This document shows positions 1 to 6,474 of a DNA stretch of 6,601 nucleotides, in pieces. The translations under genes were made by a program, and so were the position numbers. Every line of letters starts with the position of its first letter. Within the stretch, counting starts at the first letter, position 1. Origin of the DNA: Gordonia sp. (in: high G+C Gram-positive bacteria) (lineage in GTDB: Bacteria > Actinomycetota > Actinomycetes > Mycobacteriales > Mycobacteriaceae); the NCBI GenBank assembly GCA_030152405.1, contig JASLJL010000373.1:1-6601 (forward strand), in the 5' to 3' direction. Under the pieces are notes generated by a model. The model saw nothing but the letters and a program-made list of their open reading frames with translations, ran no database searches and had not been told where the DNA came from.

Positions 1-72
1 ACCGACTCCGGGATCGACCCGGCATTCGCATCCGAACTCTCAGCCCATGACATCGAGGTGGTCGTCGCATGA
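1..72 (+). CDS. C-terminal end of a DeoR-family transcriptional regulator (fruR-like), partial
   Basis: The window opens inside a reading frame on the + strand that ends at TGA 70-72. The 23 visible residues start TDSGIDPAF and end HDIEVVVA. DeoR-type sugar regulators commonly end this way, with a 'TD.G.D...' strand and a final '(I/V)EVVVA', part of the sugar-phosphate-sensing domain. The stop overlaps the fruK start as ATGA, so the two are probably translationally coupled and in one operon. In Corynebacterium and relatives a DeoR regulator (FruR) directly precedes fruK and controls the fructose PTS genes. That context, more than the short peptide, drives the call. The DNA-binding N-terminal domain lies outside the window, so the family assignment is inferred. 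The fragment is cut by the window edge; it is not a broken gene. Confidence 0.6.
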   Translation, partial: TDSGIDPAFASELSAHDIEVVVA

Positions 73-1013
73 TCCTGACAGTCACAGCCAATCCGAGCAT
101 CGACCGGACTCTCGAACTGGACGGTCCGCTCGTCCCGGGCGGCGTGCATCGGCCGGTCGGCGTCGTCGACCAGCCCGGCGGCAAAGGCGTGAACGTCGCT
201 CGCGTGGTCGACGTCGCGGCTCTCCCCACGATCGCCCTCGTCCCCGCGCATCCGGGCGATCTCTTCCTCACTCACCTCGATCGGGCGGGTCTCCCCCACG
301 CGGCCGTGCACGTCGACGGCGACGTGCGAGTGAATCTCACCGTCGCCGACCCCGACGGAGTCACGACCAAGATCAACGCTCCCGGCTTCTCGCTCAGCGG
401 CCCCGAGGCCGACCTGCTGACCGCGGCGGTCGTCGGACGCGCCGCCGACGCGGACTGGCTAGCACTCTGCGGGTCGCTGCCGCCGGGACTCCCGGACACC
501 TGGTACGCGGATCTCATCCGCCGACTCCGTGACAGCGACGTCCGGATCGCCGTCGACACATCGGGGGCGCCGCTGCGGCACATCGTCGACGCCGGTCCCG
601 ACCTGATGAAGCCGAACTCCGAGGAGCTCGCCGAACTCACCGGGGCCGACCCGGACGCCCTCGAGGTCGCTGCTGCGAACGGCGATCCGTCGGCGGCCGC
701 CGAGGCGTCGACGGCGCTCGCTGCCACCACCGGTGGAGCGGTGCTCACAACGCTCGGCGGTGCGGGCGCACTGCTCGCGGTGGACGGCGACGTCTGGTTC
801 GCCACCGCACCGCCGGTCCGGGTCCGCAGCACCGTGGGCGCGGGCGACTCGTCGCTCGCCGGGTATCTGATCGCCGAACACTCCGGCGCCGATCCGGCCG
901 GCCGCCTGAGACATGCGGTCGCGTGCGGCTCGGCCGCGGCCGCCCTGCCGGGAACCACTCCGCCCACCCCCGACCTGCTCGACCAGGCCGGCGTCAGGGT
1001 CACCCGCCTCTGA
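69..1013 (+). CDS. fruK: 1-phosphofructokinase (PfkB/ribokinase family)
   Basis: This 314-residue cytoplasmic sugar kinase is of normal length for FruK. It phosphorylates fructose-1-phosphate, the product of the fructose PTS, with ATP to give fructose-1,6-bisphosphate. PfkB features are visible in order: the N-terminal strand ILTVTANPSIDRT (residues 2-14); the first family signature with GGKGVNVARV (37-46), which binds substrate; GSLPPG (135-140); KPNSEEL (181-187); and the C-terminal signature TVGAGDSSLAGY (255-266), where the GAGD motif supplies the anion hole and catalytic base Asp260. The ATG at 69 overlaps the upstream stop as ATGA, and a GAGGTGG stretch (55-61) serves as a Shine-Dalgarno site, so this start is well supported. 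Tagatose-6-phosphate kinase is a relative, but the adjacent fructose permease favours FruK. The gene belongs to the regulator-fruK-fruA-ptsH operon. Confidence 0.95.
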   Translation: MILTVTANPSIDRTLELDGPLVPGGVHRPVGVVDQPGGKGVNVARVVDVAALPTIALVPAHPGDLFLTHLDRAGLPHAAVHVDGDVRVNLTVADPDGVTTKINAPGFSLSGPEADLLTAAVVGRAADADWLALCGSLPPGLPDTWYADLIRRLRDSDVRIAVDTSGAPLRHIVDAGPDLMKPNSEELAELTGADPDALEVAAANGDPSAAAEASTALAATTGGAVLTTLGGAGALLAVDGDVWFATAPPVRVRSTVGAGDSSLAGYLIAEHSGADPAGRLRHAVACGSAAAALPGTTPPTPDLLDQAGVRVTRL

Positions 1014-1125
1014 CCCGTACCCGCTTGCCCGATCTTTCAGTCCCACCCCGTCCCTTCCACACATCCAGCCCCTCCCACGCCCACTCACAGCCCCTCCCAC
1101 GCCCACTCACAGCAAGGTAGACGTC
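1014..1125 (+). promoter_or_regulatory. C-rich, G-poor spacer between fruK and fruA (possible Rho-loading leader)
   Basis: This 112-bp spacer is far longer than the other junctions in the operon. Counting by hand, positions 1014-1113 on the + strand hold 57 C and only 11 G, unlike the balanced G and C of the flanking genes. The transcript would be largely unstructured and rich in YC dinucleotides, which is the known character of Rho utilisation sites. It includes a 22-bp tandem repeat at 1067-1110. I see no clear -35/-10 pair and no intrinsic terminator. A weak Shine-Dalgarno stretch, AAGGTAG (1114-1120), precedes the fruA ATG. Composition is observed; a role in Rho-dependent attenuation between kinase and permease is only an inference. 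The spacer could equally be a neutral low-constraint linker. Confidence 0.35.
1067..1110 (+). repeat. Perfect 22-bp tandem duplication in the fruK-fruA spacer
   Basis: Two identical head-to-tail 22-bp units occupy 1067-1088 and 1089-1110. Each begins AGCCCCTCCC and ends CCCACTCAC, and an additional AGC at 1111-1113 starts a third, incomplete copy. The unit is almost free of G and lies entirely in non-coding sequence, ending three bases before the fruA ribosome-binding site. With no mismatch between copies, it looks like a recent slippage or duplication event. A paired operator is possible, but the unit has no dyad symmetry, which argues against a typical DeoR operator. Confidence 0.9.
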
Positions 1126-3144
1126 ATGTCCGAACCCATCATCACGCCGCCGCTGGTGCTGCTCGACGCCGACGCAGGCGCCGATACCGAAGCGGTCGTC
1201 CGCACACTCGCCGGCCTCGTCGGCGACGCCGGTCGGTCCGCAGACCCGACCGATCTCATCGATGGAGCACTGGCCCGCGAGGCCAGCTCCCCCACGGGTC
1301 TGCCCGGCGGAATCGCGATCCCGCACGCCCGCGCCGAATCCGTCACGTCCGCCACCCTCGCCATGGCCCGGCTGTCGAATCCCGTCGACTTCGGCGCCAA
1401 GGACGGTCCCGCCGACATCGTCTTCCTGATCGCGGCCCCGGCCGGTGCGGGCAGCGAGCACATGAAGGTCCTCAGCGCCCTCGCTCGAGCCCTGGTGCGG
1501 CCGGAGTTCGTGCAGAGCCTCCGCGACGCCGAGGACGAGGCGGCCGTCGTCGCTCTCGTGACCGAAGCGGTCACCCCGAAACCTGCCGCCGAAACCGCGC
1601 CCGCCGCTGCCGCCGCCCCGGAGGCGAGTTCCGACGTCACATCGATCCTCGCGATCACGGCCTGCCCGACCGGCATCGCTCACACCTACATGGCCGCCGA
1701 CGCCTTGAAGCTGGCCGCCGAGCGTGCGGGCGTCGAGTTCGCCGTGGAGACGCAGGGTTCCAGCGGGACCACTCCGTTCACCGCCGAGCAGTTGGCGAAC
1801 GCGGACGCGGTGGTCTTCGCCACCGACGTCGGGGTCAAGGGCCGTGAACGCTTCGCGGGCAAGCCGGTCGTCGAATCGGGCGTCAAACGTGCGATCAACG
1901 AGCCTGATGCCATGATCGGCGAAGCCGTCGCGGCGTCGACCGACCCGAACGCGCGCCGCGTGCCCGCAGGCGACGGTGCGGCCGACGCGAACGAGTCCGC
2001 CGACGGCGGCATCGGAGTGGGAGGACGCCTCAAGCAGGCCCTGCTCACCGGCGTCAGCTACATGATCCCGTTCGTCGCGGCAGGCGGCCTTCTGATGGCC
2101 CTCGGATTCCTCATCGCGGGCTACGAGATCGGCAACACGCACGGCGACTCCGGTCTGTCGAACGGCGCGTACGTCGCACTGAACAACACGCTCTGGGATC
2201 TCCCCTCCGGCGGCCTGTCCGAATACCTCGGCGGCGTCAGCTTCGCGATCGGCGGGGCCGCGATGGGCCTCATGGTCGCAGTGCTCGCCGGATACATCTC
2301 GTATGCCATCGCCGACCGGCCGGGACTCGCGCCGGGCTTCACCGCGGGTGTCATCGCCGTGACCGTCGGCTCCGGTTTCATCGGCGGCGTCGTCGGCGGT
2401 CTCATCGCGGGCGTGGTCGCCCTGTGGATCTCGCGGATCCCGCTCCCGCAGTGGGCCCGCGGTCTTCAGCCGGTCGTCATCATCCCGCTGATCGGCACGC
2501 TGGTCACCGGCGCGATCATGTACATGCTGCTCGCAGGCCCGCTGTCCTGGGTGAACACCTCACTCGAGGACGCGCTCAACTCGATGTCGGGCAGCTCCAA
2601 GGTGGTCCTCGGCGTCGTGATCGGCCTGATGATGTGCTTCGACCTCGGCGGCCCCGTCAACAAGGCCGCGTACGCGGTCGGCGTCGCCGGACTCGCCTCG
2701 GCGGACGCCGGTGTGGGCCAGTGGGAGTTCATGGCCGCGGTCATGGCCGCGGGCATGGTCCCGCCGCTGGCACTCGCCCTGGCGACCACGCTCCGGCCGG
2801 GACTGTTCACCGAACCCGAACGCGAGAACGGCAAGGCCGCGTGGCTGCTCGGCGCCTCCTTCATCTCCGAGGGCGCCATCCCGTTCGCGGCCGCCGACCC
2901 GATCCGCGTGATCCCGTCGATGATGCTCGGCGGCGCCGTCACCGGCGGCCTGTCGATGGCCCTCGGAGCTCAGCTCCGGGCTCCGCACGGCGGTGTCTTC
3001 GTCCTCTTCGCCATGAACGGAACATGGTGGAAGTTCCTGATCGCTATCCTCGTTGGCATGGTTGTCTCCGCGTTCGCGGTGATCGCCGCCAAGCAGATCA
3101 AGCCGAGGGCGAACAGCGAGGCTCCGACCCCGGTGTCCGCCTGA
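1126..3144 (+). CDS. fruA: PTS fructose permease, fused EIIABC
   Basis: This 672-residue membrane protein imports fructose and phosphorylates it at C1, using phosphate relayed from HPr. The order is A-B-C. The EIIA domain (about 1-148) has GIAIPHAR with phospho-accepting His67. A flexible Ala/Pro/Glu linker spans about 150-170. The EIIB domain (about 172-272) has ILAITACPTGIAHTYMAA with phospho-cysteine Cys180. A second Asp/Ala-rich linker (about 273-296) leads to the EIIC domain (about 300-657), which has many hydrophobic segments and the sugar-site motif SEGAIPFAAADP (581-592). The ATG at 1126 is chosen because it follows AAGGTAG (1114-1120) and gives an EIIA of normal length. The open frame runs upstream into fruK only because stop codons are scarce. 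ptsH follows 49 bp downstream. Fructose is the most likely substrate because fruK is adjacent; mannose as a second substrate cannot be excluded. Confidence 0.95.
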   Translation: MSEPIITPPLVLLDADAGADTEAVVRTLAGLVGDAGRSADPTDLIDGALAREASSPTGLPGGIAIPHARAESVTSATLAMARLSNPVDFGAKDGPADIVFLIAAPAGAGSEHMKVLSALARALVRPEFVQSLRDAEDEAAVVALVTEAVTPKPAAETAPAAAAAPEASSDVTSILAITACPTGIAHTYMAADALKLAAERAGVEFAVETQGSSGTTPFTAEQLANADAVVFATDVGVKGRERFAGKPVVESGVKRAINEPDAMIGEAVAASTDPNARRVPAGDGAADANESADGGIGVGGRLKQALLTGVSYMIPFVAAGGLLMALGFLIAGYEIGNTHGDSGLSNGAYVALNNTLWDLPSGGLSEYLGGVSFAIGGAAMGLMVAVLAGYISYAIADRPGLAPGFTAGVIAVTVGSGFIGGVVGGLIAGVVALWISRIPLPQWARGLQPVVIIPLIGTLVTGAIMYMLLAGPLSWVNTSLEDALNSMSGSSKVVLGVVIGLMMCFDLGGPVNKAAYAVGVAGLASADAGVGQWEFMAAVMAAGMVPPLALALATTLRPGLFTEPERENGKAAWLLGASFISEGAIPFAAADPIRVIPSMMLGGAVTGGLSMALGAQLRAPHGGVFVLFAMNGTWWKFLIAILVGMVVSAFAVIAAKQIKPRANSEAPTPVSA

Positions 3145-3180
3145 CACTAGAAACCGCTTGACCTTCACCAATCTCCATCA

Positions 3181-3186
3181 GAAAGG
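3181..3186 (+). promoter_or_regulatory. Ribosome-binding site fixing the ptsH start
   Basis: GAAAGG lies 7 bases before the ATG at 3194 and is the clearest Shine-Dalgarno sequence in the window. It decides between that ATG and an in-frame TTG at 3158, which has no comparable site. Strong translation fits HPr being needed in excess over the membrane permease. Confidence 0.7.
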
Positions 3187-3193
3187 CGCAACA

Positions 3194-3454
3194 ATGCCCA
3201 GCACCACCGTGACCGTCGGCTCCGCAGTCGGTCTCCATGCTCGCCCGGCGACCCTGATCGCCGAAGCGGCGGCCGCACTCGGCTCCTCGGTCACCCTCTC
3301 CGTCGACGGCGGCGATCCGGTCGACGCGGGCAGCGCGCTGATGATCATGACCCTCGGTGCCGAGAAGGGCGCGAATGTCACGGTCGAGAGCGACGATCAG
3401 GCAGCGGTCGACACCGTCGCCGCGCTCGTGGCGAAGGACCTCGACGCCGAATAG
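3194..3454 (+). CDS. ptsH: Phosphocarrier protein HPr
   Basis: This 86-residue cytoplasmic carrier takes phosphate from enzyme I (PtsI, not in the window) and hands it to PTS permeases such as FruA next door. The active-site motif GLHARPATL places the phospho-histidine at exactly His15, the canonical HPr position, which confirms the ATG start at 3194. The helix following DAGSALMIMTLGA holds Ser47, aligned with the regulatory Ser46 of Firmicutes HPr; HPr kinase is generally absent from actinobacteria, so this serine is probably not used in the same way. It is a stand-alone HPr, not fused to EIIA as in the FPr/DTP proteins of enteric bacteria. Its position at the end of the fru operon suggests it is co-induced by fructose. 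Its TAG stop abuts the stop of the convergent hflX. Confidence 0.96.
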   Translation: MPSTTVTVGSAVGLHARPATLIAEAAAALGSSVTLSVDGGDPVDAGSALMIMTLGAEKGANVTVESDDQAAVDTVAALVAKDLDAE

Positions 3455-4885
3455 TCAGACGATCAGGTCGGCGTACTCGCCGGCCAACGACGAAGGCATC
3501 CGCACATGCAGGCGGGTGCCTTCTTCGTTGTGTTCGGTCGACAGCACGTGAGCGTGCTGGTGCAGTCGTGCGATCACCTCGCCACGCGCGAACGGGACCT
3601 GCACGTCGGCCTCGACGTCGTCGCGCTGCACGAACGCGGTGATCCGGTCGAACAGCGTCGACAGTCCCTCGCCGGTGCGGGCGGACACGAAGACCGCATC
3701 GCCGAACTCGGCCCGCAGGGTGGTCATCCGGACATCGTGGATCGCGTCGACCTTGTTGATCACCAGCAGTTCCGGCGGCGACGGGAGCTTCTCCTCCTCG
3801 AGCACCTCGCGAAGCACCTGACGAACCGTCGAGATCTGATGATCCGGGAACGGGTCCGCCCCGTCGACCACGTGGATCAGCAGGTCGGCGTCGACGGCCT
3901 CCTCCAGAGTCGACCGGAACGCCTCGACGAGTTGCGTGGGCAGGTGCCGGACGAAGCCGACGGTGTCGGTGAAGACGACTTCGTGGCCGTCCGCCAGTTC
4001 CGCTCGGCGGGTGGTCGGATCCAGGGTCGCGAACAGTGCGTCCTGCACGAGTACACCGGCGCCGGTCATGGCGTTGACGAGGCTCGACTTGCCCGCGTTC
4101 GTGTATCCGACCACGGTCAGTGCGGGCACGTTGCCGCGACGGCGGGCGGCGCGCTTGACGGTTCGCGCGGTCTTCATCCCGCGGATCTCCTTGCGGAGCT
4201 TCGCCATCCGCTCGCGGATGCGTCGTCGGTCGGTCTCGATCTTGGTCTCACCCGGACCGCGCAGGCCGACACCGCCGTTGCTGCCCGCTCGGCCGCCTGC
4301 CTGACGGGACATCGACTCGCCCCAGCCGCGCAGTCGCGGGAGCATGTACTCCATCTGGGCGAGCGTCACCTGCGCCTTGCCTTCGCGTGAGGTCGCGTGC
4401 TGAGCGAAGATGTCGAGGATCAGGGCGGTTCGGTCGATGACCTTGACTTTGACGACCTTCTCCAGCGCCGTCAGCTGCGCCGGCGTCAGCTCGCCGTCGC
4501 AGACCACGGTGTCGGCGCCGGTCGCCAGGACCACTTCGCGGAGCTCTTGCGCCTTGCCGGACCCGAGGTAGGTCGCCGGATCGGGTTTGGATCGTCGTTG
4601 GAACAGCGCTTCGAGCACTTCGGAGCCCGCCGTCTCGGCGAGCGCCGCGAGTTCGGCGAGGCTCGCCTCGGCCTGTGCGAGGGTGCCGGACGTCCAGACG
4701 CCGACGAGGACCACGCGCTCGAGTCGGAGCTGGCGGTACTCGACTTCGGTGACGTCGTCGAGTTCGGTGGAGAGTCCGACGACGCGCTGCAATGACGCGC
4801 GGTCGTCGAGGGCGAGCTCACCGGTTGTCGGGTGAGTCGTGAGGTCGGGGTTCTCGGTGTGTGTTTCAGTCATTCCGTGCACCAT
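3455..4885 (-). CDS. hflX: Ribosome-associated GTPase HflX
   Basis: This 476-residue cytoplasmic GTPase belongs to the OBG/HflX superfamily; its relatives bind the 50S subunit and split or rescue stalled and heat-damaged ribosomes. The N-terminal HflX domain (about 27-200) includes YLGSGKAQEL (106-115) and the conserved LAQMEYMLPRLRG (175-187). A glycine-rich linker reads GLRGPGETKIETDRR (207-221). A charged coiled helix (222-250) precedes the G domain: G1 GYTNAGKSS (260-268), G3 DTVGF (307-311), G4 NKVD (377-380) and G5 SARTG (401-405). A C-terminal domain ends LHVRMPSSLAGEYADLIV. The start is uncertain: ATG at 4885 is used, but a second in-frame ATG at 4873 (residue 5) is possible, and neither has a strong Shine-Dalgarno. 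The gene lies 48 bp downstream of dapF and is probably co-transcribed with it. Its TGA directly abuts the ptsH stop. Confidence 0.95.
   Translation of the reverse strand: MVHGMTETHTENPDLTTHPTTGELALDDRASLQRVVGLSTELDDVTEVEYRQLRLERVVLVGVWTSGTLAQAEASLAELAALAETAGSEVLEALFQRRSKPDPATYLGSGKAQELREVVLATGADTVVCDGELTPAQLTALEKVVKVKVIDRTALILDIFAQHATSREGKAQVTLAQMEYMLPRLRGWGESMSRQAGGRAGSNGGVGLRGPGETKIETDRRRIRERMAKLRKEIRGMKTARTVKRAARRRGNVPALTVVGYTNAGKSSLVNAMTGAGVLVQDALFATLDPTTRRAELADGHEVVFTDTVGFVRHLPTQLVEAFRSTLEEAVDADLLIHVVDGADPFPDHQISTVRQVLREVLEEEKLPSPPELLVINKVDAIHDVRMTTLRAEFGDAVFVSARTGEGLSTLFDRITAFVQRDDVEADVQVPFARGEVIARLHQHAHVLSTEHNEEGTRLHVRMPSSLAGEYADLIV
3492..3535 (+). terminator. Candidate intrinsic terminator of the fru operon, inside the 3' end of hflX
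   Basis: On + strand RNA, 3492-3503 (GAAGGCATCCGC) pairs with 3512-3523 (GCGGGTGCCTTC). The result is a 12-bp stem with one G-U wobble and an 8-base loop (ACATGCAG). It is followed directly by the T-rich run TTCGTTGTGTTC (3524-3535, 8 T of 12), unusual in this GC-rich region. It begins 38 bases after the ptsH stop. On the - strand the wobble becomes an A-C mismatch and no U tract follows, so the element is oriented to stop + strand transcripts. The U tract is imperfect, so termination efficiency is uncertain. Confidence 0.55.
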
Positions 4886-4933
4886 TGTGCCCGTCGCCTG
4901 CCCCGTCCCGCATCTGCATTTCCGCGGCGGGGA

Positions 4934-5833
4934 TCAGACTGTGGCCCAGCCGGGATTCAACTCGCCGCGTGCGACCAGCCGTGACGGGCCGCGCAGCACC
5001 GCGGCGTCGTCGGCGACGGTCACCACCACCTGGCCGCCGGGGACCGTGATCCCGACGACCCCGTGATCACGGCCGATTCCGTGGAGTGCGGCGCTCGCCG
5101 CCGCGACGAGTCCCGTTCCGCACGATCGGGTCTCCCCCACGCCGCGCTCGAACACCCGCATGTGTGCGGTGAAGTCCACCCCGGACGTCTCGGCGGCCAG
5201 CGGCGTCAAAAGTTCGACGTTCGCGCCGTTCGGGAACACCTCGGCGTCGAGTTCTGCGCCCGTCGTCAAGTCCATCGCCGCCAGTGCGTCGACCGTCAGT
5301 CCGTCGACGACGCAGGCGAGGTGCGGGTTCCCGACGTCGACGCGCTCTCCGATGTACCGTCCGCGCGCGATCCCGACGGCACTCGGTCCGTCGAGCCGGA
5401 CATGTCCCATCGCCACACTCACGTCGGCGTCGACGCCGTCGAAGGAGTGGACCACGACGGGCCGCGCGCCGGCGCGCGAGCCGACCGAGAAGGTGTCCGA
5501 GTCGACGAGACCGGCGGCGCGACAGTAGTGGGCGAACACGCGCACGCCGTTGCCGCACATCTCGGCGATCGAGCCGTCTGCGTTGCGGTAGTCCATGAAC
5601 CAGTCGTCGGCGACGACCTGGTCGGGCAGTCCGTCGAGCACTCCCGCGTCGACGAGGGCCCCCGCCGTCGCGACGCGCAGCACGCCGTCCGCGCCGATCC
5701 CCCGCTGGCGGTCGCACAGCGCGCTGACCAGCCCCGTCGTGAGATCGACGGAGACCGTCGGATCGGGGATCACGACGAAGTCGTTCTGGGTTCCGTGACC
5801 TTTGACGAACGAGAGTGCTGGCGCGGCAGTCAT
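4934..5833 (-). CDS. dapF: Diaminopimelate epimerase
   Basis: This 299-residue cytoplasmic enzyme converts LL-diaminopimelate to the meso form. It is the penultimate step to lysine and supplies the cross-linking residue of the meso-DAP peptidoglycan typical of mycolic-acid bacteria. The two catalytic cysteines of this cofactor-independent epimerase are present: Cys93 in [13 protein letters not shown] (91-103) and Cys238 in [14 protein letters not shown] (233-246). Other family signatures are [14 protein letters not shown] (11-24), [11 protein letters not shown] (44-54), MDYRNADGS (80-88), [11 protein letters not shown] (167-177), [10 protein letters not shown] (200-209) and the PGGQVVVTV strand (265-273). 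The start at ATG 5833 gives the standard N-terminus a few residues before KGHG. The open frame continues upstream to 5932, but that would overlap the end of miaA and add atypical Arg-rich residues. No strong Shine-Dalgarno is seen. It lies 11 bp after miaA, so the two are probably co-transcribed. Confidence 0.96.
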   Translation of the reverse strand: MTAAPALSFVKGHGTQNDFVVIPDPTVSVDLTTGLVSALCDRQRGIGADGVLRVATAGALVDAGVLDGLPDQVVADDWFMDYRNADGSIAEMCGNGVRVFAHYCRAAGLVDSDTFSVGSRAGARPVVVHSFDGVDADVSVAMGHVRLDGPSAVGIARGRYIGERVDVGNPHLACVVDGLTVDALAAMDLTTGAELDAEVFPNGANVELLTPLAAETSGVDFTAHMRVFERGVGETRSCGTGLVAAASAALHGIGRDHGVVGITVPGGQVVVTVADDAAVLRGPSRLVARGELNPGWATV

Positions 5834-5844
5834 ACTCGGAGATT

Positions 5845-6474
5845 TTACGCGTCGATCGCGCGCATGGCCTCGTCGAGGAGTGTCGGCGACGATGCGTCCA
5901 ACCAGGTCGCGCGGTGATCGCGTCGGAACCACGACCGTTGCCTGCGCACATAGCGCCGGGTTCCGATGAACGTCAGCTCCTGAGCGGTGTCGAGGTCGTA
6001 CTCCCCGTCGAGGTGCGCGAGCATCTGCACATAGCCGATCGCCTGGGAGGCCGTCTTCCCGTCACGGAGTCCTTCTTCGCAGAGCCCCAGGACCTCGTCG
6101 CGGAAACCGGACGCGAACATCTGCGCGGTCCGCGCCTCGATCCGGCGGTCCAGCAGGTCGCGCTCGCGGTCGATCGCGAGAATCCTGGTCCCCCAACGCG
6201 GTTCGCCGATGGTGGGCGCCGACGCCGCGAACGGCTCGCCGGTCAGCTCGACCACTTCCAGGGCGCGGACGATGCGCCGGCCGTCGGTGTCGAGGATCGT
6301 CGACGCCGCGGCCGCATCGACCTCCCGCAGTCGGGCGTGCAGCGCGAGCGACCCGACCTCCGCCAGCTCTGCCTCATAGCGCGCGCGGACGTCGGGGTCG
6401 GTGGCGGGGAACTCCCAGTCGTCCAGGAGCCCTTGGGCGTACATCATCGACCCGCCGACGATCACCGGCGTCAC
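5845..6474 (-). CDS. miaA: tRNA dimethylallyltransferase (MiaA), C-terminal two-thirds, truncated
   Basis: MiaA transfers the dimethylallyl group of DMAPP to N6 of A37 in tRNAs that read codons starting with U. About 209 residues are present, against the roughly 300 usual for the family. Visible parts are VIVGGSMMY (about 6463-6437), the [22 protein letters not shown] stretch of the tRNA-binding insertion, [18 protein letters not shown] (6291-6238), [10 protein letters not shown] (about 6111-6082), TASQAIGY (about 6054-6031) and the C-terminal [14 protein letters not shown] (5958-5917). The N-terminal third, with the P-loop GPTASGKS that binds DMAPP, is missing. The loss is not a natural truncation: at about 6474 the sequence folds back onto itself, and the apparent ATG at 6501 and its first nine codons are just the repeat arm read on the other strand. 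The gene leads a probable miaA-dapF-hflX unit, with dapF beginning 11 bp after its TAA. Confidence 0.9.
   Translation of the reverse strand: MTPVIVGGSMMYAQGLLDDWEFPATDPDVRARYEAELAEVGSLALHARLREVDAAAASTILDTDGRRIVRALEVVELTGEPFAASAPTIGEPRWGTRILAIDRERDLLDRRIEARTAQMFASGFRDEVLGLCEEGLRDGKTASQAIGYVQMLAHLDGEYDLDTAQELTFIGTRRYVRRQRSWFRRDHRATWLDASSPTLLDEAMRAIDA

Noticed and set aside
1067..1113. CRISPR array
   Set aside because: The units are directly abutting with no spacers and only two full copies. There are no cas genes.
913..1125. Upstream extension of fruA by 71 codons into fruK
   Set aside because: It would translate the C-rich spacer and overlap fruK out of frame. The ATG at 1126 has a ribosome-binding site and begins a normal EIIA domain.
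3158..3193. TTG start for HPr, and TTGACC at 3158-3163 as a -35 box for a ptsH promoter
   Set aside because: The ATG at 3194 has GAAAGG at good spacing and puts the active histidine at position 15. No -10 element lies at suitable spacing after TTGACC.
3506..4390. 294-codon + strand open frame opposite hflX
   Set aside because: Low-complexity composition and no recognisable domain, while the opposite strand encodes complete HflX motifs. It is a shadow of a GC-rich gene.
4907..4931. CCCGC/GCGGG inverted repeat in the dapF-hflX gap as a terminator
   Set aside because: The 5-bp stem with a long loop has no T tract on either strand, and the two genes look co-transcribed.
5063..5917. 284-codon + strand open frame opposite dapF
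   Set aside because: Composition follows the complement of dapF codons, with no motif of its own.
5834..5932. Upstream extension of dapF by 33 residues
   Set aside because: It would overlap the miaA 3' end, and the added Arg-rich residues are absent from known DapF N-termini.
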